A stretch of 64,000 nt of DNA from Burkholderiales bacterium (GTDB lineage Bacteria; Pseudomonadota; Gammaproteobacteria; Burkholderiales; Burkholderiaceae_E), in NCBI GenBank assembly GCA_027487815.1, contig JAIYCW010000064.1, positions 1 to 64,000 on the forward strand. Direction: 5' to 3'. The notes under the pieces are model-generated. The model ran no database searches. It was not told the DNA's origin and saw nothing but the letters and a program-made list of their open reading frames with translations. The stretch's first letter is position 1. Every line of letters begins with the position of its first letter. Shown here piece by piece: positions 8,615 through 16,880 of this stretch. Made by a program: the position numbers and the translations under genes.

Positions 8615-9877
8615 ATGAATACTGATTCTGCTTTCACCCCCTCCCCTAGCCCGAGCACCGAGACTCTGGATGCCGCTGATCCGCTGCGCCAGTTTCGCGA
8701 TGCGTTCATCTTGCCGCCCGGTGTCATTTATCTGGATGGCAACTCCCTGGGTGCGCGACCGCGCGGTGCACTGGAGATTGCGCAACGAGTGATCGAGCAA
8801 GAGTGGGGCCATGATCTGATTCGCAGCTGGAACACTGCAGGATGGTTTGATTTGCCGAGCCGCCTGGGTAATAAGCTCGCGCGATTGATTGGCGCAGGTG
8901 ATGATGAAGTGGTGATTACCGACACGATTTCAATCAATCTGTTTAAGGTACTTGCAGGCGCGCTAAAGATGCGACCGGGGCGCCAAGTGATTGTTTCAGA
9001 GCGCGAAAACTTCCCGACCGATCTCTATATGGCTCAGGGCCTTGCCCAACTGCTTGAACAGGGCCACCGATTGGTGTTAATCGATTCACATGACGAGCTT
9101 ACCCACGTGCTTGATAAGCAGGTGGCGGTGGTCATGCTGACCCATGTGAACTACCGTACCGGGGCGATGTGGGATATGGCTAGCGCAACAGCCAAGGTGC
9201 ATGATTGCGGCGCCCTGATGCTTTGGGACCTCGCTCATTCCGCCGGCGCGGTTGAAGTGGACTTGCATGCAGCGGAGGCAGACTTCGCTGTGGGCTGTAC
9301 TTATAAGTATCTCAATGGTGGCCCCGGGTCGCCTGCTTTTGTGTATGTGAATTCGCGCTGGATTGGAGAATTGCAGCAGCCTTTGAACGGCTGGTGGGGC
9401 CATGCCGCACCCTTTGTGTTTGACCCCGAGTATCGGCCTGCCGCCGACATACGGCGCACCCTGTGTGGCACGCAAGGCATTGTGTCGATGGCGATGATTG
9501 AGCCCGGACTTGATCTAATGCACGAAGCCACCATGACGGCCCTTCGCAAAAAGTCCGTCGCCCTGACCTCACGCTTTATCGAGCAGGTTGAAGCACGATG
9601 CGCAGGCTTGGGCTTAAGCCTTGCCACTCCTCGCGAGCCTGCGTTACGAGGCAGTCAGGTGAGCTTCGTTCATGAGCACGGCTATGCGGTGATGCAAGCC
9701 CTGATCGCACGAGGTGTGATTGGAGACTATCGTGAGCCTGGCATTCTGCGCTTCGGCTTTGCGCCTTTGTATGTGCGCTTTCAGGATGTGGATGCTGCCG
9801 CGGAGGCGCTTCGCGAGATCCTCGCTGGCAAGCTTTGGGATCGGCCGAAGTTTACTACCCTCAATGCGGTGACCTGA
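8615..9877 (+). CDS. kynU: Kynureninase
   Basis: PLP-dependent hydrolase that cleaves L-kynurenine to anthranilate and L-alanine in tryptophan degradation. At 420 residues it has normal length. Characteristic segments are [16 protein letters not shown] near the N terminus, [11 protein letters not shown], the PLP-contacting [15 protein letters not shown], the Schiff-base lysine K231 in [15 protein letters not shown], and [12 protein letters not shown]. The C-terminal [18 protein letters not shown] also matches the family. No kynA or kynB is visible nearby. It is divergent from the FrhB-family gene across a 70-base gap. Confidence 0.96.
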   Translation: MNTDSAFTPSPSPSTETLDAADPLRQFRDAFILPPGVIYLDGNSLGARPRGALEIAQRVIEQEWGHDLIRSWNTAGWFDLPSRLGNKLARLIGAGDDEVVITDTISINLFKVLAGALKMRPGRQVIVSERENFPTDLYMAQGLAQLLEQGHRLVLIDSHDELTHVLDKQVAVVMLTHVNYRTGAMWDMASATAKVHDCGALMLWDLAHSAGAVEVDLHAAEADFAVGCTYKYLNGGPGSPAFVYVNSRWIGELQQPLNGWWGHAAPFVFDPEYRPAADIRRTLCGTQGIVSMAMIEPGLDLMHEATMTALRKKSVALTSRFIEQVEARCAGLGLSLATPREPALRGSQVSFVHEHGYAVMQALIARGVIGDYREPGILRFGFAPLYVRFQDVDAAAEALREILAGKLWDRPKFTTLNAVT

Positions 9878-9930
9878 TACTCAAAGCGGCGCCGAGAAAG
9901 GGGCCCGCATAAACACAGGCCCCATGAGTT

Positions 9931-10170
9931 TCAAAGCACAGGCTTTTTTTCGTCGGCCTTGATCCATGCATCATCAACTGCATTGCTCCATTCATGGATT
10001 TGCTTTTGCGCATCGTCTTTCAAGATGCCGTAATGCTCCTGGATTTTTCCGGCTAGCTGATCACGCCGCCCGGCAATCATGCTCAGGTCGTCATCGGTGA
10101 GCTTGCCCCATTGCTCTTTGACCTTGCCGTTTAACTGCTTCCAGTTACCTTCGATTTTGTCCCAGTTCAT
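9931..10170 (-). CDS. CsbD family stress-response protein
   Basis: Small, highly charged protein of 79 residues with the CsbD signature: MNWDKIEGNWKQLNGKVKEQ, followed by GKLTDDDLSMIAGRRDQLAGK and the GxIQEHYGILKDDA helix. Members are general-stress proteins of unknown mechanism, abundant in stationary phase. It lies 20 bases downstream of the BON lipoprotein and is convergent with kynU. It is the last gene of a seven-gene minus-strand stress cluster. Confidence 0.93.
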   Translation of the reverse strand: MNWDKIEGNWKQLNGKVKEQWGKLTDDDLSMIAGRRDQLAGKIQEHYGILKDDAQKQIHEWSNAVDDAWIKADEKKPVL

Positions 10171-10190
10171 GGTTAATTCCTTGGTTTGGT

Positions 10191-10517
10191 TTAACGAACA
10201 GCAATGCTGTTAAGCACTGATTTCACGCCGCTGACTTTGAGTGCCAAGCGCTCGGCCTGAGACTTCTCTGCACTGGTCTTGGCAAAGCCTGAAAGCTGCA
10301 CAACACCGTTCAAAGTTTCAACACTGATCGCGGCCGCATCAACAGTTTTGTCTTCGACCATGCTGGCCTTGACCCGGGCCGTTAGCGTGGAGTCTGTGAC
10401 GTAGGAGCCGACGGTTTCTTGCTCGCGCATGACGGCGCAGCCGCTGCCCAAGGTCATTACAGCAGTCATGGAAGCGGCTAAAAGCCACTTGGTGGAATTT
10501 GCAAACGTTGTCTTCAT
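10191..10517 (-). CDS. BON-domain lipoprotein
   Basis: Protein of 108 residues from the ATG at 10517, which has an AGGATGA ribosome site upstream. A further in-frame ATG at 10550 would spoil the signal peptide. A lipoprotein signal ends in LGSGC (Cys 27). One BON (OsmY-like) domain follows, seen as STLTARVKASMVEDKTVDA, the VETLNGVVQLSGF strand pair and AERLALKVSGVKSVLN. BON domains bind phospholipid or the envelope, and proteins of this size are often induced by osmotic stress. It sits between the ferritin-like gene and csbD-like gene. Confidence 0.9.
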   Translation of the reverse strand: MKTTFANSTKWLLAASMTAVMTLGSGCAVMREQETVGSYVTDSTLTARVKASMVEDKTVDAAAISVETLNGVVQLSGFAKTSAEKSQAERLALKVSGVKSVLNSIAVR

Positions 10518-10546
10518 ATCAATCATCCTGGTGGAGGTACAAAAAA

Positions 10547-11101
10547 TCATTCCTTGGCGAGCAGATCACTTAGTTCATCGGCATGCTCCTCTTCGTCGGC
10601 AAGGATCTCTTCAAGAAGCTTGCGGGTTGTCGAGTCCTTGCCCGAAACGAGCACGATCATTTGACGATAGGCTTCCACCGCCACGCGCTCGGCAATCAGG
10701 TTGCTGCGAATCATGTCTTTGAGATCAGTGGACTCGTCATAATCCGCATGACTGCGCTGCAACAGGTTTGCAGGGTTGAAATCAGGCAGGCCACCCAGTT
10801 GAACAATGCGCTCTGCCAGCCGGTCGGCATGCCGAGTTTCATCCAGTGCGTGCACCATGAACTCTGCTGCGATAGGCGGAGATGAAATGCCTTTTGCCGT
10901 GAAGTGATGACGCTTGTAACGAAGCACACACACCAGCTCCGTGGCCAGTGCGCCATTCAACAAGGTGCAAATCGCGTCACTCCAGCTTGCCAGTGCAGGG
11001 GTTACCGCGCCCTCACTGAGATTGCGTTTTGCTGCATCGAGGTCTTCCTGATTCAGGGCCAACGTCGAGCGCTTGCTTGGGGATAATTGCTTGGTTTTCA
11101 T
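10547..11101 (-). CDS. Ferritin-like (bacterioferritin-type) protein
   Basis: Protein of 184 residues with a four-helix ferritin-like fold. Carboxylate and histidine ligands of a di-iron site are visible as ATELVCVLRYKRHHF (E, H), HALDETRHADRLAERI (ExxH), ERVAVEAYRQMI (E) and ADEEEHADELSDLL (ExxH). The reading frame stays open far upstream, but that extension overlaps the next two genes and is low-complexity. The ATG at 11101 (MKTKQLSPSKR) overlaps the end of the YqjK-like gene by 4 bases and is the sensible start. Likely role: iron or peroxide handling during stress. Confidence 0.88.
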   Translation of the reverse strand: MKTKQLSPSKRSTLALNQEDLDAAKRNLSEGAVTPALASWSDAICTLLNGALATELVCVLRYKRHHFTAKGISSPPIAAEFMVHALDETRHADRLAERIVQLGGLPDFNPANLLQRSHADYDESTDLKDMIRSNLIAERVAVEAYRQMIVLVSGKDSTTRKLLEEILADEEEHADELSDLLAKE

Positions 11102-11496
11102 AATGGTCCGGGAGTGATTGGGCCGTCCCAGGATTTCCTGGTTTTCTCGAGAATTCCAGGCAAGGCCGAAGCCACGGCCCACTGCATGCCCCAGGGCAGC
11201 AACCGATTTTTGATCAGCTGAACAGCCAGAGGCATTACAGCGGCGCCAACCAAACCGGTGGCTGCAGAACCCGAACGCGCGCTCAAGTGAGCTGTTGCCA
11301 TCCCCACTGCTCCGGCGACGGCCAGGCTGGCCTTGGGATACTTTTGAATCGTCTTGATAATCTGCTCCTTGAATTGGCTTTGCGGCAAGCTGCCGGTTGG
11401 GCTGCGCGGGGTCTGGAGCGCCTCGATCAACGCCAATCGCTGGCGGTGAGCCCGTTCGCTCAGGCTGCTCATGGATTCGGCGTTTGCTTCGTTCAT
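11098..11496 (-). CDS. Small membrane-associated protein of the stress cluster (YqjK-like by position)
   Basis: Protein of 132 residues, not confidently assigned to a family. The N-terminal 60 residues are polar and helical (SERAHRQRLALIEALQTPRS). The middle is Ala/Gly-rich and hydrophobic (ASLAVAGAVGMATAHLSA, then GLVGAAVMPLAVQLI), suggesting one or two membrane segments. It overlaps its neighbours by 4 bases on both sides. The gene order YqjD-like, YqjE-like, this gene resembles the yqjDEK stress operon of enterobacteria, which is the only basis for the tentative label. Confidence 0.6.
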   Translation of the reverse strand: MNEANAESMSSLSERAHRQRLALIEALQTPRSPTGSLPQSQFKEQIIKTIQKYPKASLAVAGAVGMATAHLSARSGSAATGLVGAAVMPLAVQLIKNRLLPWGMQWAVASALPGILEKTRKSWDGPITPGPL

Positions 11497-11870
11497 GAAT
11501 TGGGCCGGTGCTTAATCGCTTCAAATGCAACCCGGTCTTGCGAGAGCTGCTCGCGCAGCTCTTTGAACTCCAATACAGGCGTTGAGCTTCCGAGCCATCG
11601 CAAAGCCAAGCCCGTTAGCAGCAATGCGCCCGGGACTATCCCGAGCCATTCGAGGTTGCCTGTATTAACCGCCCACAGCATGATTGCCACGCCCCCCAAC
11701 AGCACGGCCAAGAGAATCAGTGCGCTGCTCACCAACAACCGCCGAAAGTACAGGCGGATATGTGTGGTGTCTTGCTTGATCTCGAGGGCGGCTATGTGGG
11801 CGTAAATCTCCAACTGCTCCAGCGCGAGCTGAGGCCGACGCCAAAGGCTGTTTAGATAGGGGGCGATCAT
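11493..11870 (-). CDS. Phage-holin-family / YqjE-like membrane protein
   Basis: Protein of 125 residues with an amphipathic N-terminal helix (LEQLEIYAHIAALEIKQD) and two adjoining hydrophobic segments at roughly residues 48-70 and 77-95. A charged C-terminal helix (FKELREQLSQDRVAFEAIK) follows. This layout is that of YqjE and the Holin-X superfamily. The gene is 7 bases from the DUF883 gene and overlaps the next by 4. It is expected in the inner membrane. The name does not imply a lysis role. Confidence 0.8.
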   Translation of the reverse strand: MIAPYLNSLWRRPQLALEQLEIYAHIAALEIKQDTTHIRLYFRRLLVSSALILLAVLLGGVAIMLWAVNTGNLEWLGIVPGALLLTGLALRWLGSSTPVLEFKELREQLSQDRVAFEAIKHRPNS

Positions 11871-11877
11871 TGGGGGT

Positions 11878-12159
11878 TCAATGACGGCTTACGCGCGAGC
11901 CCAGGATCATTGCGAATGCGGCGCCAAAGAATGCTGCCATGACCATCGAGCGCACCGGATGGTTGGTGACGTACTCAGTGGTTGCAGTATTCAGGCGCTG
12001 TGCTGCGGCGCGTGCCCGGTCGGCTTGCTCGTTGACCGAGGCGATTGCTTTGTCGGCCAGGTGCTGATCAAAAACACTGCTCGAGCTGCTCACGGAGTCC
12101 AGGTTGGATTTTTCGGAGCCCGAGTTAATGTTGGACGATGGATAAGTTGAGGTAGTCAT
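11878..12159 (-). CDS. DUF883 (ElaB/YqjD) family membrane protein
   Basis: Protein of 93 residues from the ATG at 12159; an upstream in-frame ATG at 12213 overlaps the DUF1328 gene. The N terminus is Ser-rich. A central helix (HLADKAIASVNEQADRARAA) follows, and the C-terminal transmembrane segment VTNHPVRSMVMAAFFGAAFA ends with RVSRH. This is the typical DUF883 arrangement. In E. coli YqjD is a C-tail-anchored, ribosome-binding protein of stationary phase. It is the second gene of the stress cluster. Confidence 0.85.
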   Translation of the reverse strand: MTTSTYPSSNINSGSEKSNLDSVSSSSSVFDQHLADKAIASVNEQADRARAAAQRLNTATTEYVTNHPVRSMVMAAFFGAAFAMILGSRVSRH

Positions 12160-12187
12160 GAAGGTTTCCTTTAAGGGAGAGGGGGAA

Positions 12188-12355
12188 TCAGTTTTTTTGA
12201 CGAAACACGCCAAGCAGCGCGGTCACAATGGTGATGGCCAGAAATATGAAGAACAGGATCCTCGCGATTTCGGTCGCACCCGCGGCGATACCGCCAAATC
12301 CGAAGATCGCAGCCACGAGGGCAATAACAAAAAAGACAGCGGCGTAATACAACAT
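12188..12355 (-). CDS. DUF1328 small membrane protein (YtjA-like)
   Basis: Short gene of 55 codons read directly from the minus strand: it starts [20 protein letters not shown], has a central [18 protein letters not shown], and ends LLGVFRQKN. This is the complete DUF1328 pattern, with two hydrophobic helices around a GIAAGA turn. It is the first gene of the minus-strand stress cluster, 28 bases upstream of the DUF883 gene. Proteins of this family are small, membrane-embedded and of unknown function. Confidence 0.9.
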   Translation of the reverse strand: MLYYAAVFFVIALVAAIFGFGGIAAGATEIARILFFIFLAITIVTALLGVFRQKN

Positions 12356-12502
12356 GGCACCCTTGGTGCTTGGTGACTTTTATCCGGTCACACAAGCTTT
12401 TGAACAAGGATTCATCTTAGGTGGGGCGTTGCATACTTGGTATCGGCGGCGACCCCCTGCAGCCGTGGGCCAAGCGGCATCGCCGCGTCGGTATTGGCCT
12501 AC

Positions 12503-12892
12503 CTAGTGCGCAAGATCAAGCTCCTGACAATACTCAATCAGGGCGTCGAGGTCCGTGGATTTATCAAACAAGCGATCGGCCCCAAAAGCCTTTGCCCGTT
12601 TGCGAATATCAGGGGTTGCAAAATTTGTCAGCACAACAACCCGCTTGGGCTGAGGCCTGACCTGCAACGCTTGTACTACCCCCAGGCCGTTGCCCTCACG
12701 CAAGAACACATCCACAATCGCTATATCCCATTGCTCAATATTTGCGAGGGTCCAGGCCTTGGCTTCGGACTCCGTATCAAAAGTTTTGATCACTTCGATA
12801 TGCACGAGATCGGCAAGTGTTTCAATGAGCTGCTCGCGAATGCCCGGATTGTCTTCCACCAATACCGCTTTGAGTCCGGGTTTGCTCACCAT
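12503..12892 (-). CDS. Single-domain response regulator (CheY-like receiver)
   Basis: Stand-alone receiver domain of 129 residues. The acidic pair E13/D14 (LVEDNPGIREQL), the phosphoacceptor D61 (IAIVDVFLREGNG), the Thr in VVVLTNFA and the Lys in DKSTDLDAL are all present. No output domain follows. Its start overlaps the stop of the NarL-type regulator by one base, so the two regulators are co-transcribed. It may act as a phosphate sink or bind a protein target in the pathway of the histidine kinase at 14522-15895. Confidence 0.92.
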   Translation of the reverse strand: MVSKPGLKAVLVEDNPGIREQLIETLADLVHIEVIKTFDTESEAKAWTLANIEQWDIAIVDVFLREGNGLGVVQALQVRPQPKRVVVLTNFATPDIRKRAKAFGADRLFDKSTDLDALIEYCQELDLAH

Positions 12893-13527
12893 CAGGTGAT
12901 TACGCCATTCTTCAGCGCGTAATAGGTCAGATCGCTGTTGGTGGATAGCGCAAGCTTTTCGAGTGTACGGGCTCGGTAGGTGCTTACGCTCTTCACGCTA
13001 AGGTTCAAGGTAAGCGCAATCTGCCCCACGGCTTCCCCGCGGGCCAGCCTGAGGAACACCTGCATCTCGCGATCAGAAAGCAGGGTGTGTGGCAGGGCAT
13101 TGCCGAGCTTGCCATCGATCGTCTCCGACAGGAGCTCGGCGATGCGATGGCTGATGTAACGCTTACCCTTGGCCACAACCCGAATCGCCTTGATGATTTC
13201 TTCAGGCTCACAGTCTTTGTTGAGGTAACCCAACGCGCCTTGCCGCAAAACATTCAATGCATAGTGCTCTTCCGGAAACATGCTGAGAATGATCACGGCC
13301 AAGGTAGCGTCTCGAGCCAGAAGATGACTCATGACTTCAAGGCCGGACTTCTCTGGCATCGACACATCGAGCAACACAACGTCCAGTTCATGCGCACGCA
13401 CCAGGTCGATCGCGTCAGCACCCGAGGCGCCCTGGGCGACCACTTCAATATCCGTTTGATCCGCAAGGAGCTGTACCACCCCTTGACGCAAGATCGCGTG
13501 ATCGTCTACAACCGCAACTCTGATCAA
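12892..13527 (-). CDS. NarL/FixJ-type (LuxR HTH) response regulator
   Basis: A receiver domain with acidic D8/D9 and phosphoacceptor D54 (VVLLDVSMPEKSGLEV) is followed by a LuxR-type helix-turn-helix at the C terminus (LSDREMQVFLRLARGEAVGQ, then LSVKSVSTYRARTLEKL). The start was set at a TTG at 13527, where the protein begins IRVAVVDDH as in its relatives (211 residues). An ATG at 13635 is in frame but adds 36 residues unlike the family. It probably pairs with the HisKA_3-type kinase nearby, whose class typically signals to this regulator class. Divergent from the transglutaminase-like gene. Confidence 0.88.
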   Translation of the reverse strand: MIRVAVVDDHAILRQGVVQLLADQTDIEVVAQGASGADAIDLVRAHELDVVLLDVSMPEKSGLEVMSHLLARDATLAVIILSMFPEEHYALNVLRQGALGYLNKDCEPEEIIKAIRVVAKGKRYISHRIAELLSETIDGKLGNALPHTLLSDREMQVFLRLARGEAVGQIALTLNLSVKSVSTYRARTLEKLALSTNSDLTYYALKNGVIT

Positions 13528-13645
13528 GGTATGGCACTCTGTTTTGGATTCCTGACCAGTGTAGACCGTGTCTGCAGACTTGCCTGTCGGCGCTCGCCTA
13601 CAAGCGGGGCTTGTCAGCGTAGTCCCACCACTCAACGAGGTGTGA

Positions 13646-13675
13646 TCCTTCGCGCTGGGGCAGCTCGGCGAAGGA
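13646..13675. promoter_or_regulatory. Inverted repeat upstream of the transglutaminase-like gene
   Basis: A perfect 8-base inverted repeat, TCCTTCGC and GCGAAGGA, is separated by 14 bases. It ends 11 bases before the ATG at 13687 and lies between divergent genes, so it could be a regulator site or a leader hairpin covering the ribosome site. Confidence 0.4.
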
Positions 13676-13686
13676 CGATACGCTCC

Positions 13687-14583
13687 ATGATTGAATCAGA
13701 AATAGAAACTCGGTTGGGCTATACGTTTCATGCCCGCTCCCACGTCCGCTTGGCACTTCTGGTGCGCACTGAGGGCGGTGAGCAGCAATTGGAGCGCGAA
13801 GCTCTGGAAATCGTGAGCGAAAACGGGGATCACATCTTTGGACACTGGTTCACTGACGGCATCGGCAATCGGTCAGTGCGGTTCTCGGCACCTCCAGGCA
13901 AGCTGGCTGTGGCCTACCGGGCAACAGTACAAAGTGAGCCACAAACTGTGGGCTCGCCCAAAGAGTGGCAAGTCAATGAGTTGCCCAACCCCTTGTTGCA
14001 GTGGATTTCGCCAAGCCGATATTGCGAAAGCGATCTGCTGGGGCCCATCGCCATGAAAATGTTTGGCAACACCACGCCCGGTATTCCGCGCGTGCAGGCC
14101 ATCTTGGGATGGGTCAAAAACAATATCGAATATTGTGTTGGTTCAACCAATGCCAATACCCGTGCATCGGATGTTTTGCAATTACGCCAGGGGGTGTGCA
14201 GGGATTTTGCGCATCTATGCGTTGCGTTTTGCCGAGCACTTAATCTGCCCACCCGATTTGTCAGTGGATACACTTACTTCGACACACCACCGCAAGATTT
14301 TCATGCGGTGTTTGAAGTCTGGCTTGGTCGGTGGATTCGATTCGATCCTACTGGCATGGCCCCTGTAGAGCGACTGGTTTGCACCGGTGTTGGTGAAGAC
14401 GCAAAAAATGTTGCCTTCATGACTTGCTGGGGTCCGATGCAAATGGACTATATGCGCCTGGATATCACCCAAACAGATTTGCGCACAGGGGATCGACTGG
14501 TGGGTGACAACTCCACTCAGATCATGGGGTCGGAGTTGGGCCCGGAAATGAGTCGGGAAAAGGTACCCTCGCTTCGACTGTAG
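13687..14583 (+). CDS. Transglutaminase-like (papain-fold) protein
   Basis: Protein of 298 residues. An N-terminal beta-rich domain (residues 1-110) as in bacterial transglutaminase-like proteins is followed by the core. The catalytic triad is visible as C171 (LRQGVCRDFAHLCVAFCRAL), H206 (DFHAVFEVWL) and D220 (WIRFDPTG). No signal peptide, so it is probably cytoplasmic. The frame is open upstream to 13087, but that part is antisense to the response regulator, so the ATG at 13687 was chosen. Its last 62 bases overlap the end of the convergent histidine kinase gene. Likely a cysteine protease or amide-transfer enzyme; substrate unknown. Confidence 0.87.
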   Translation: MIESEIETRLGYTFHARSHVRLALLVRTEGGEQQLEREALEIVSENGDHIFGHWFTDGIGNRSVRFSAPPGKLAVAYRATVQSEPQTVGSPKEWQVNELPNPLLQWISPSRYCESDLLGPIAMKMFGNTTPGIPRVQAILGWVKNNIEYCVGSTNANTRASDVLQLRQGVCRDFAHLCVAFCRALNLPTRFVSGYTYFDTPPQDFHAVFEVWLGRWIRFDPTGMAPVERLVCTGVGEDAKNVAFMTCWGPMQMDYMRLDITQTDLRTGDRLVGDNSTQIMGSELGPEMSREKVPSLRL

Positions 14584-15895
14584 TGCCCTGCCCAGCCTGG
14601 GAGTGAACATGGAATTCACCCCTATGGGTTTCAATTCGAAATCGCATGCCAGCCAAGCCATGATGCCCGACGCGGGCCGAATGTTCATCAAACCCCTTGC
14701 CGTCATCGATAACCTGCACGCGCAAGTTGCCATTGTCGCGAGCCAGGTTCACGATGACCCGACTCGCCTGCGCATGGCGGGCTACATTTACCAAAGACTC
14801 TTGTACAAACCGATACAGAGTGAGGTTTAGCTCCGGCCCTGCATCCACCTCAACCAAAGAGGCCTCGACCGGAATACCCATGGATTCACCACTCTCACTG
14901 CACAGGATCGACAAGGCTGCATGCAGCCCCAAATAATCCAGTGTGCTCGGGCGCAAGGTTTCGATCATGCGGCGCTTCAGCGCAATCACTTCGTTCAGAC
15001 GTTCGGTGATTCTTTTTAATCTGTCCCGCAGCCATTCGTCTTCCAGGTTGTGGGCCTTGATTCGCGCCAAATCGAGCTTCACTGTGGTTAGCAAACCGCC
15101 CAGCTCATCGTGAAGTTCACGAGCCAGATGGTGCCGCTCGGTTTCCTGGATCGAGAGCATGCTGTGCGCCAGCGCCTGGAGCTCGGAGGTTCGAGCCGCA
15201 ACCTCGGTGCGCAGATCATCGCGCTGCGAAGCTCGAAGCAATTGCTCGCGGCGAAACTGTCTAGACACGCCCCACACCCCTGTCAGTGCGATGAGTATCA
15301 AGCCAATAATGGCCACCCGGATGAGCTGAAGCGAAGTCAGGACCTGGGCACGCAATTCAGTTGTTGACGCGGAGGCTTCTTCGAGCAAGGTGTTCATCAA
15401 CCCGCGTATTTCCTGCATTTGCTCAAGCGCCTTGCCTTGGGCCAGGATGACATCCGCATTGGCCTCGCCTTGGGATATTGCACGAGTCATTCCCTGATCG
15501 AGTGACTCGCGCTTGGCACCGATCAATGCGGGCAATCGTTTTAGATCAGAAGAGTGAGCCGAGCGCTCTGAAAAATAACGTTGAAAAGTGCCGAGTGGCT
15601 TCTGGAGTTGATCCCATGCCGCCTCATAACCCTTCAAATGATCCTGATTGCGAGTGATCAGAAATCCACGCTGGGCGCTCTCAGCCTCGGTCACGGCCAG
15701 ATATACCTCCTGCGCTGCAACCCGTGCATCGGTTAGCTCCGCTCCAGCGCGAATGAGCTGACGGGTATTGGCATTGCTCAGCTCGTTTATAGCGAGCGCA
15801 ACAATAGCAAAAGCCACCACCAACACCATCGAAAAGCGGGTGGAGAAAAATCGTTCTGTAGGGGACGGGACGGGGGACGGGATCGAAGTAGTCAT
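14522..15895 (-). CDS. Membrane sensor histidine kinase with CHASE3-like domain (NarX/HisKA_3 class)
   Basis: Protein of 457 residues. Transmembrane helices lie at about residues 21-37 and 191-209 and flank a helical periplasmic CHASE3-type domain (AAQEVYLAVTEAESAQRGFL, a hallmark). A HisKA_3 domain follows with phosphorylated H262 (LARELHDELGGLL), then an HATPase_c domain with the N box VQESLVNVARHAQ and G boxes VIDDGKGFD and GLAGMRFRI. The natural partners are the two regulators at 12503-13527. Its 3' end overlaps the transglutaminase-like gene. The stimulus is unknown; proximity to the stress cluster suggests envelope stress. Confidence 0.92.
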   Translation of the reverse strand: MTTSIPSPVPSPTERFFSTRFSMVLVVAFAIVALAINELSNANTRQLIRAGAELTDARVAAQEVYLAVTEAESAQRGFLITRNQDHLKGYEAAWDQLQKPLGTFQRYFSERSAHSSDLKRLPALIGAKRESLDQGMTRAISQGEANADVILAQGKALEQMQEIRGLMNTLLEEASASTTELRAQVLTSLQLIRVAIIGLILIALTGVWGVSRQFRREQLLRASQRDDLRTEVAARTSELQALAHSMLSIQETERHHLARELHDELGGLLTTVKLDLARIKAHNLEDEWLRDRLKRITERLNEVIALKRRMIETLRPSTLDYLGLHAALSILCSESGESMGIPVEASLVEVDAGPELNLTLYRFVQESLVNVARHAQASRVIVNLARDNGNLRVQVIDDGKGFDEHSARVGHHGLAGMRFRIETHRGEFHVHSQAGQGTTVEARVPFPDSFPGPTPTP

Positions 15896-15996
15896 GATGC
15901 CTGCTCAATTCACTGAGCAGATCTTTACTCGGGCCTCAGTTTAGGCAGAGTACTCCGATCCGAATGCTAAATGGCTGGTTGTCCTACAGACTCGGC

Positions 15997-16872
15997 TCAG
16001 GAGGAGCGCGCTATAGATTCGTTTTGAACTACTCGTCTTATCGCATCATCTGCTGTTTCAGCAGAAAATACTGTCAACCCTTCGGTCCTTGCTTGAGCGT
16101 CTAGTTCTAGTATTACCTCTTCCACAGCCTGATACTCATGATCGGTAAACAACGGCAATCCTTTGGGAGGTACCCAAGCAGTTAGCTCCATTGTTTGAGG
16201 AGCGGCAAATCCGAACGCATCGCGGGCCCTAGCCAGTCTCCAAAGACTGGAGGTCGCATTCGTCATACGAATTGATCGATTAGCTTTAGGATTAACAGCC
16301 GCAAAACACGTTGCATAAAAACTTCCAACGAAATCAATATTGCTAGTTTGCCGACTCGCCGTCAAAGAAAAGTCGCGGTTAAAGCTATTCAATAGGCTAG
16401 GGATTTTTTCTAAAACACCTCTTTTCACTAAATCCCGAAAAATCGATTCCTCGGTTTTAGAAGGTCGCACTGACTCTTCCTGATTACCCTTGTTTGGGGG
16501 TGAATAAAACAGTGCGCAGTGGCGTAGGGCGTTAACTACCAAATCGTTTCTGTTTTGCCCCTCGACAGAGAACACTTCGTCTAACTCAACACCCTCAAGA
16601 GGCGTTTCCCAATCCAATAAGTTGCTGTTCTTAGAGCGGAAACTTAGGTAGTCTTCAGCCACTAATTCGCCAACTCTATAGCAGAGCTCAGAAAGTTCGG
16701 GGTTGCCAAAACTGGGGCGCCGCTGGAACACATTTGCAGAAAAAGCCTGTCGTTCTAAGCTCTCTCCAATAACCGCAACAGCAAAAGTCTCGGTTGCGCC
16801 GGTAGTCCGCAAAAGAACCTTTCGCGCGACACCGCAGAACAATCTGTTTTCAACCGATAAATCGCTCAACAC
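15997..16872 (-). CDS. Unrecognised protein, partner of the HipA-like kinase
   Basis: Protein of 291 residues that I do not recognise. No signal peptide or clear membrane helix. It is predicted mixed alpha/beta. The N terminus (ARKVLLRTTGATETFAVAVI) looks like paired strands, the middle is charged and helical (KTEESIFRDLVKRGVLEKIP), and the C terminus contains SSLWRLARARDAFGF and a helical AVEEVILELDAQAR. It starts 8 bases after the stop of the kinase gene. It shares that gene's low GC and looser codon use, against GC-rich neighbours on both sides. The tight spacing suggests a functional pair such as toxin/antitoxin or kinase/regulator. This is inference. Confidence 0.6.
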   Translation of the reverse strand: MLSDLSVENRLFCGVARKVLLRTTGATETFAVAVIGESLERQAFSANVFQRRPSFGNPELSELCYRVGELVAEDYLSFRSKNSNLLDWETPLEGVELDEVFSVEGQNRNDLVVNALRHCALFYSPPNKGNQEESVRPSKTEESIFRDLVKRGVLEKIPSLLNSFNRDFSLTASRQTSNIDFVGSFYATCFAAVNPKANRSIRMTNATSSLWRLARARDAFGFAAPQTMELTAWVPPKGLPLFTDHEYQAVEEVILELDAQARTEGLTVFSAETADDAIRRVVQNESIARSS

Positions 16873-16880
16873 TAAGTCCC

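Noticed and set aside
9900-9923. GGGGCC / GGCCCC hairpin between kynU and the CsbD gene
   Set aside because: Only 6 bases of stem with a 12-base loop and no T-run; not a convincing terminator.
11102-11530. N-terminal extension of the ferritin-like frame
   Set aside because: It lies over two other genes and is low-complexity; the conserved protein starts at 11101.
12171-12407. 78-residue minus-strand frame rich in Cys and His
   Set aside because: It is out of frame with the real DUF1328 gene at 12188-12355.
13087-13686. Upstream extension of the transglutaminase frame
   Set aside because: It is antisense to the response regulator and has no family features; the ATG at 13687 opens the recognisable domain.
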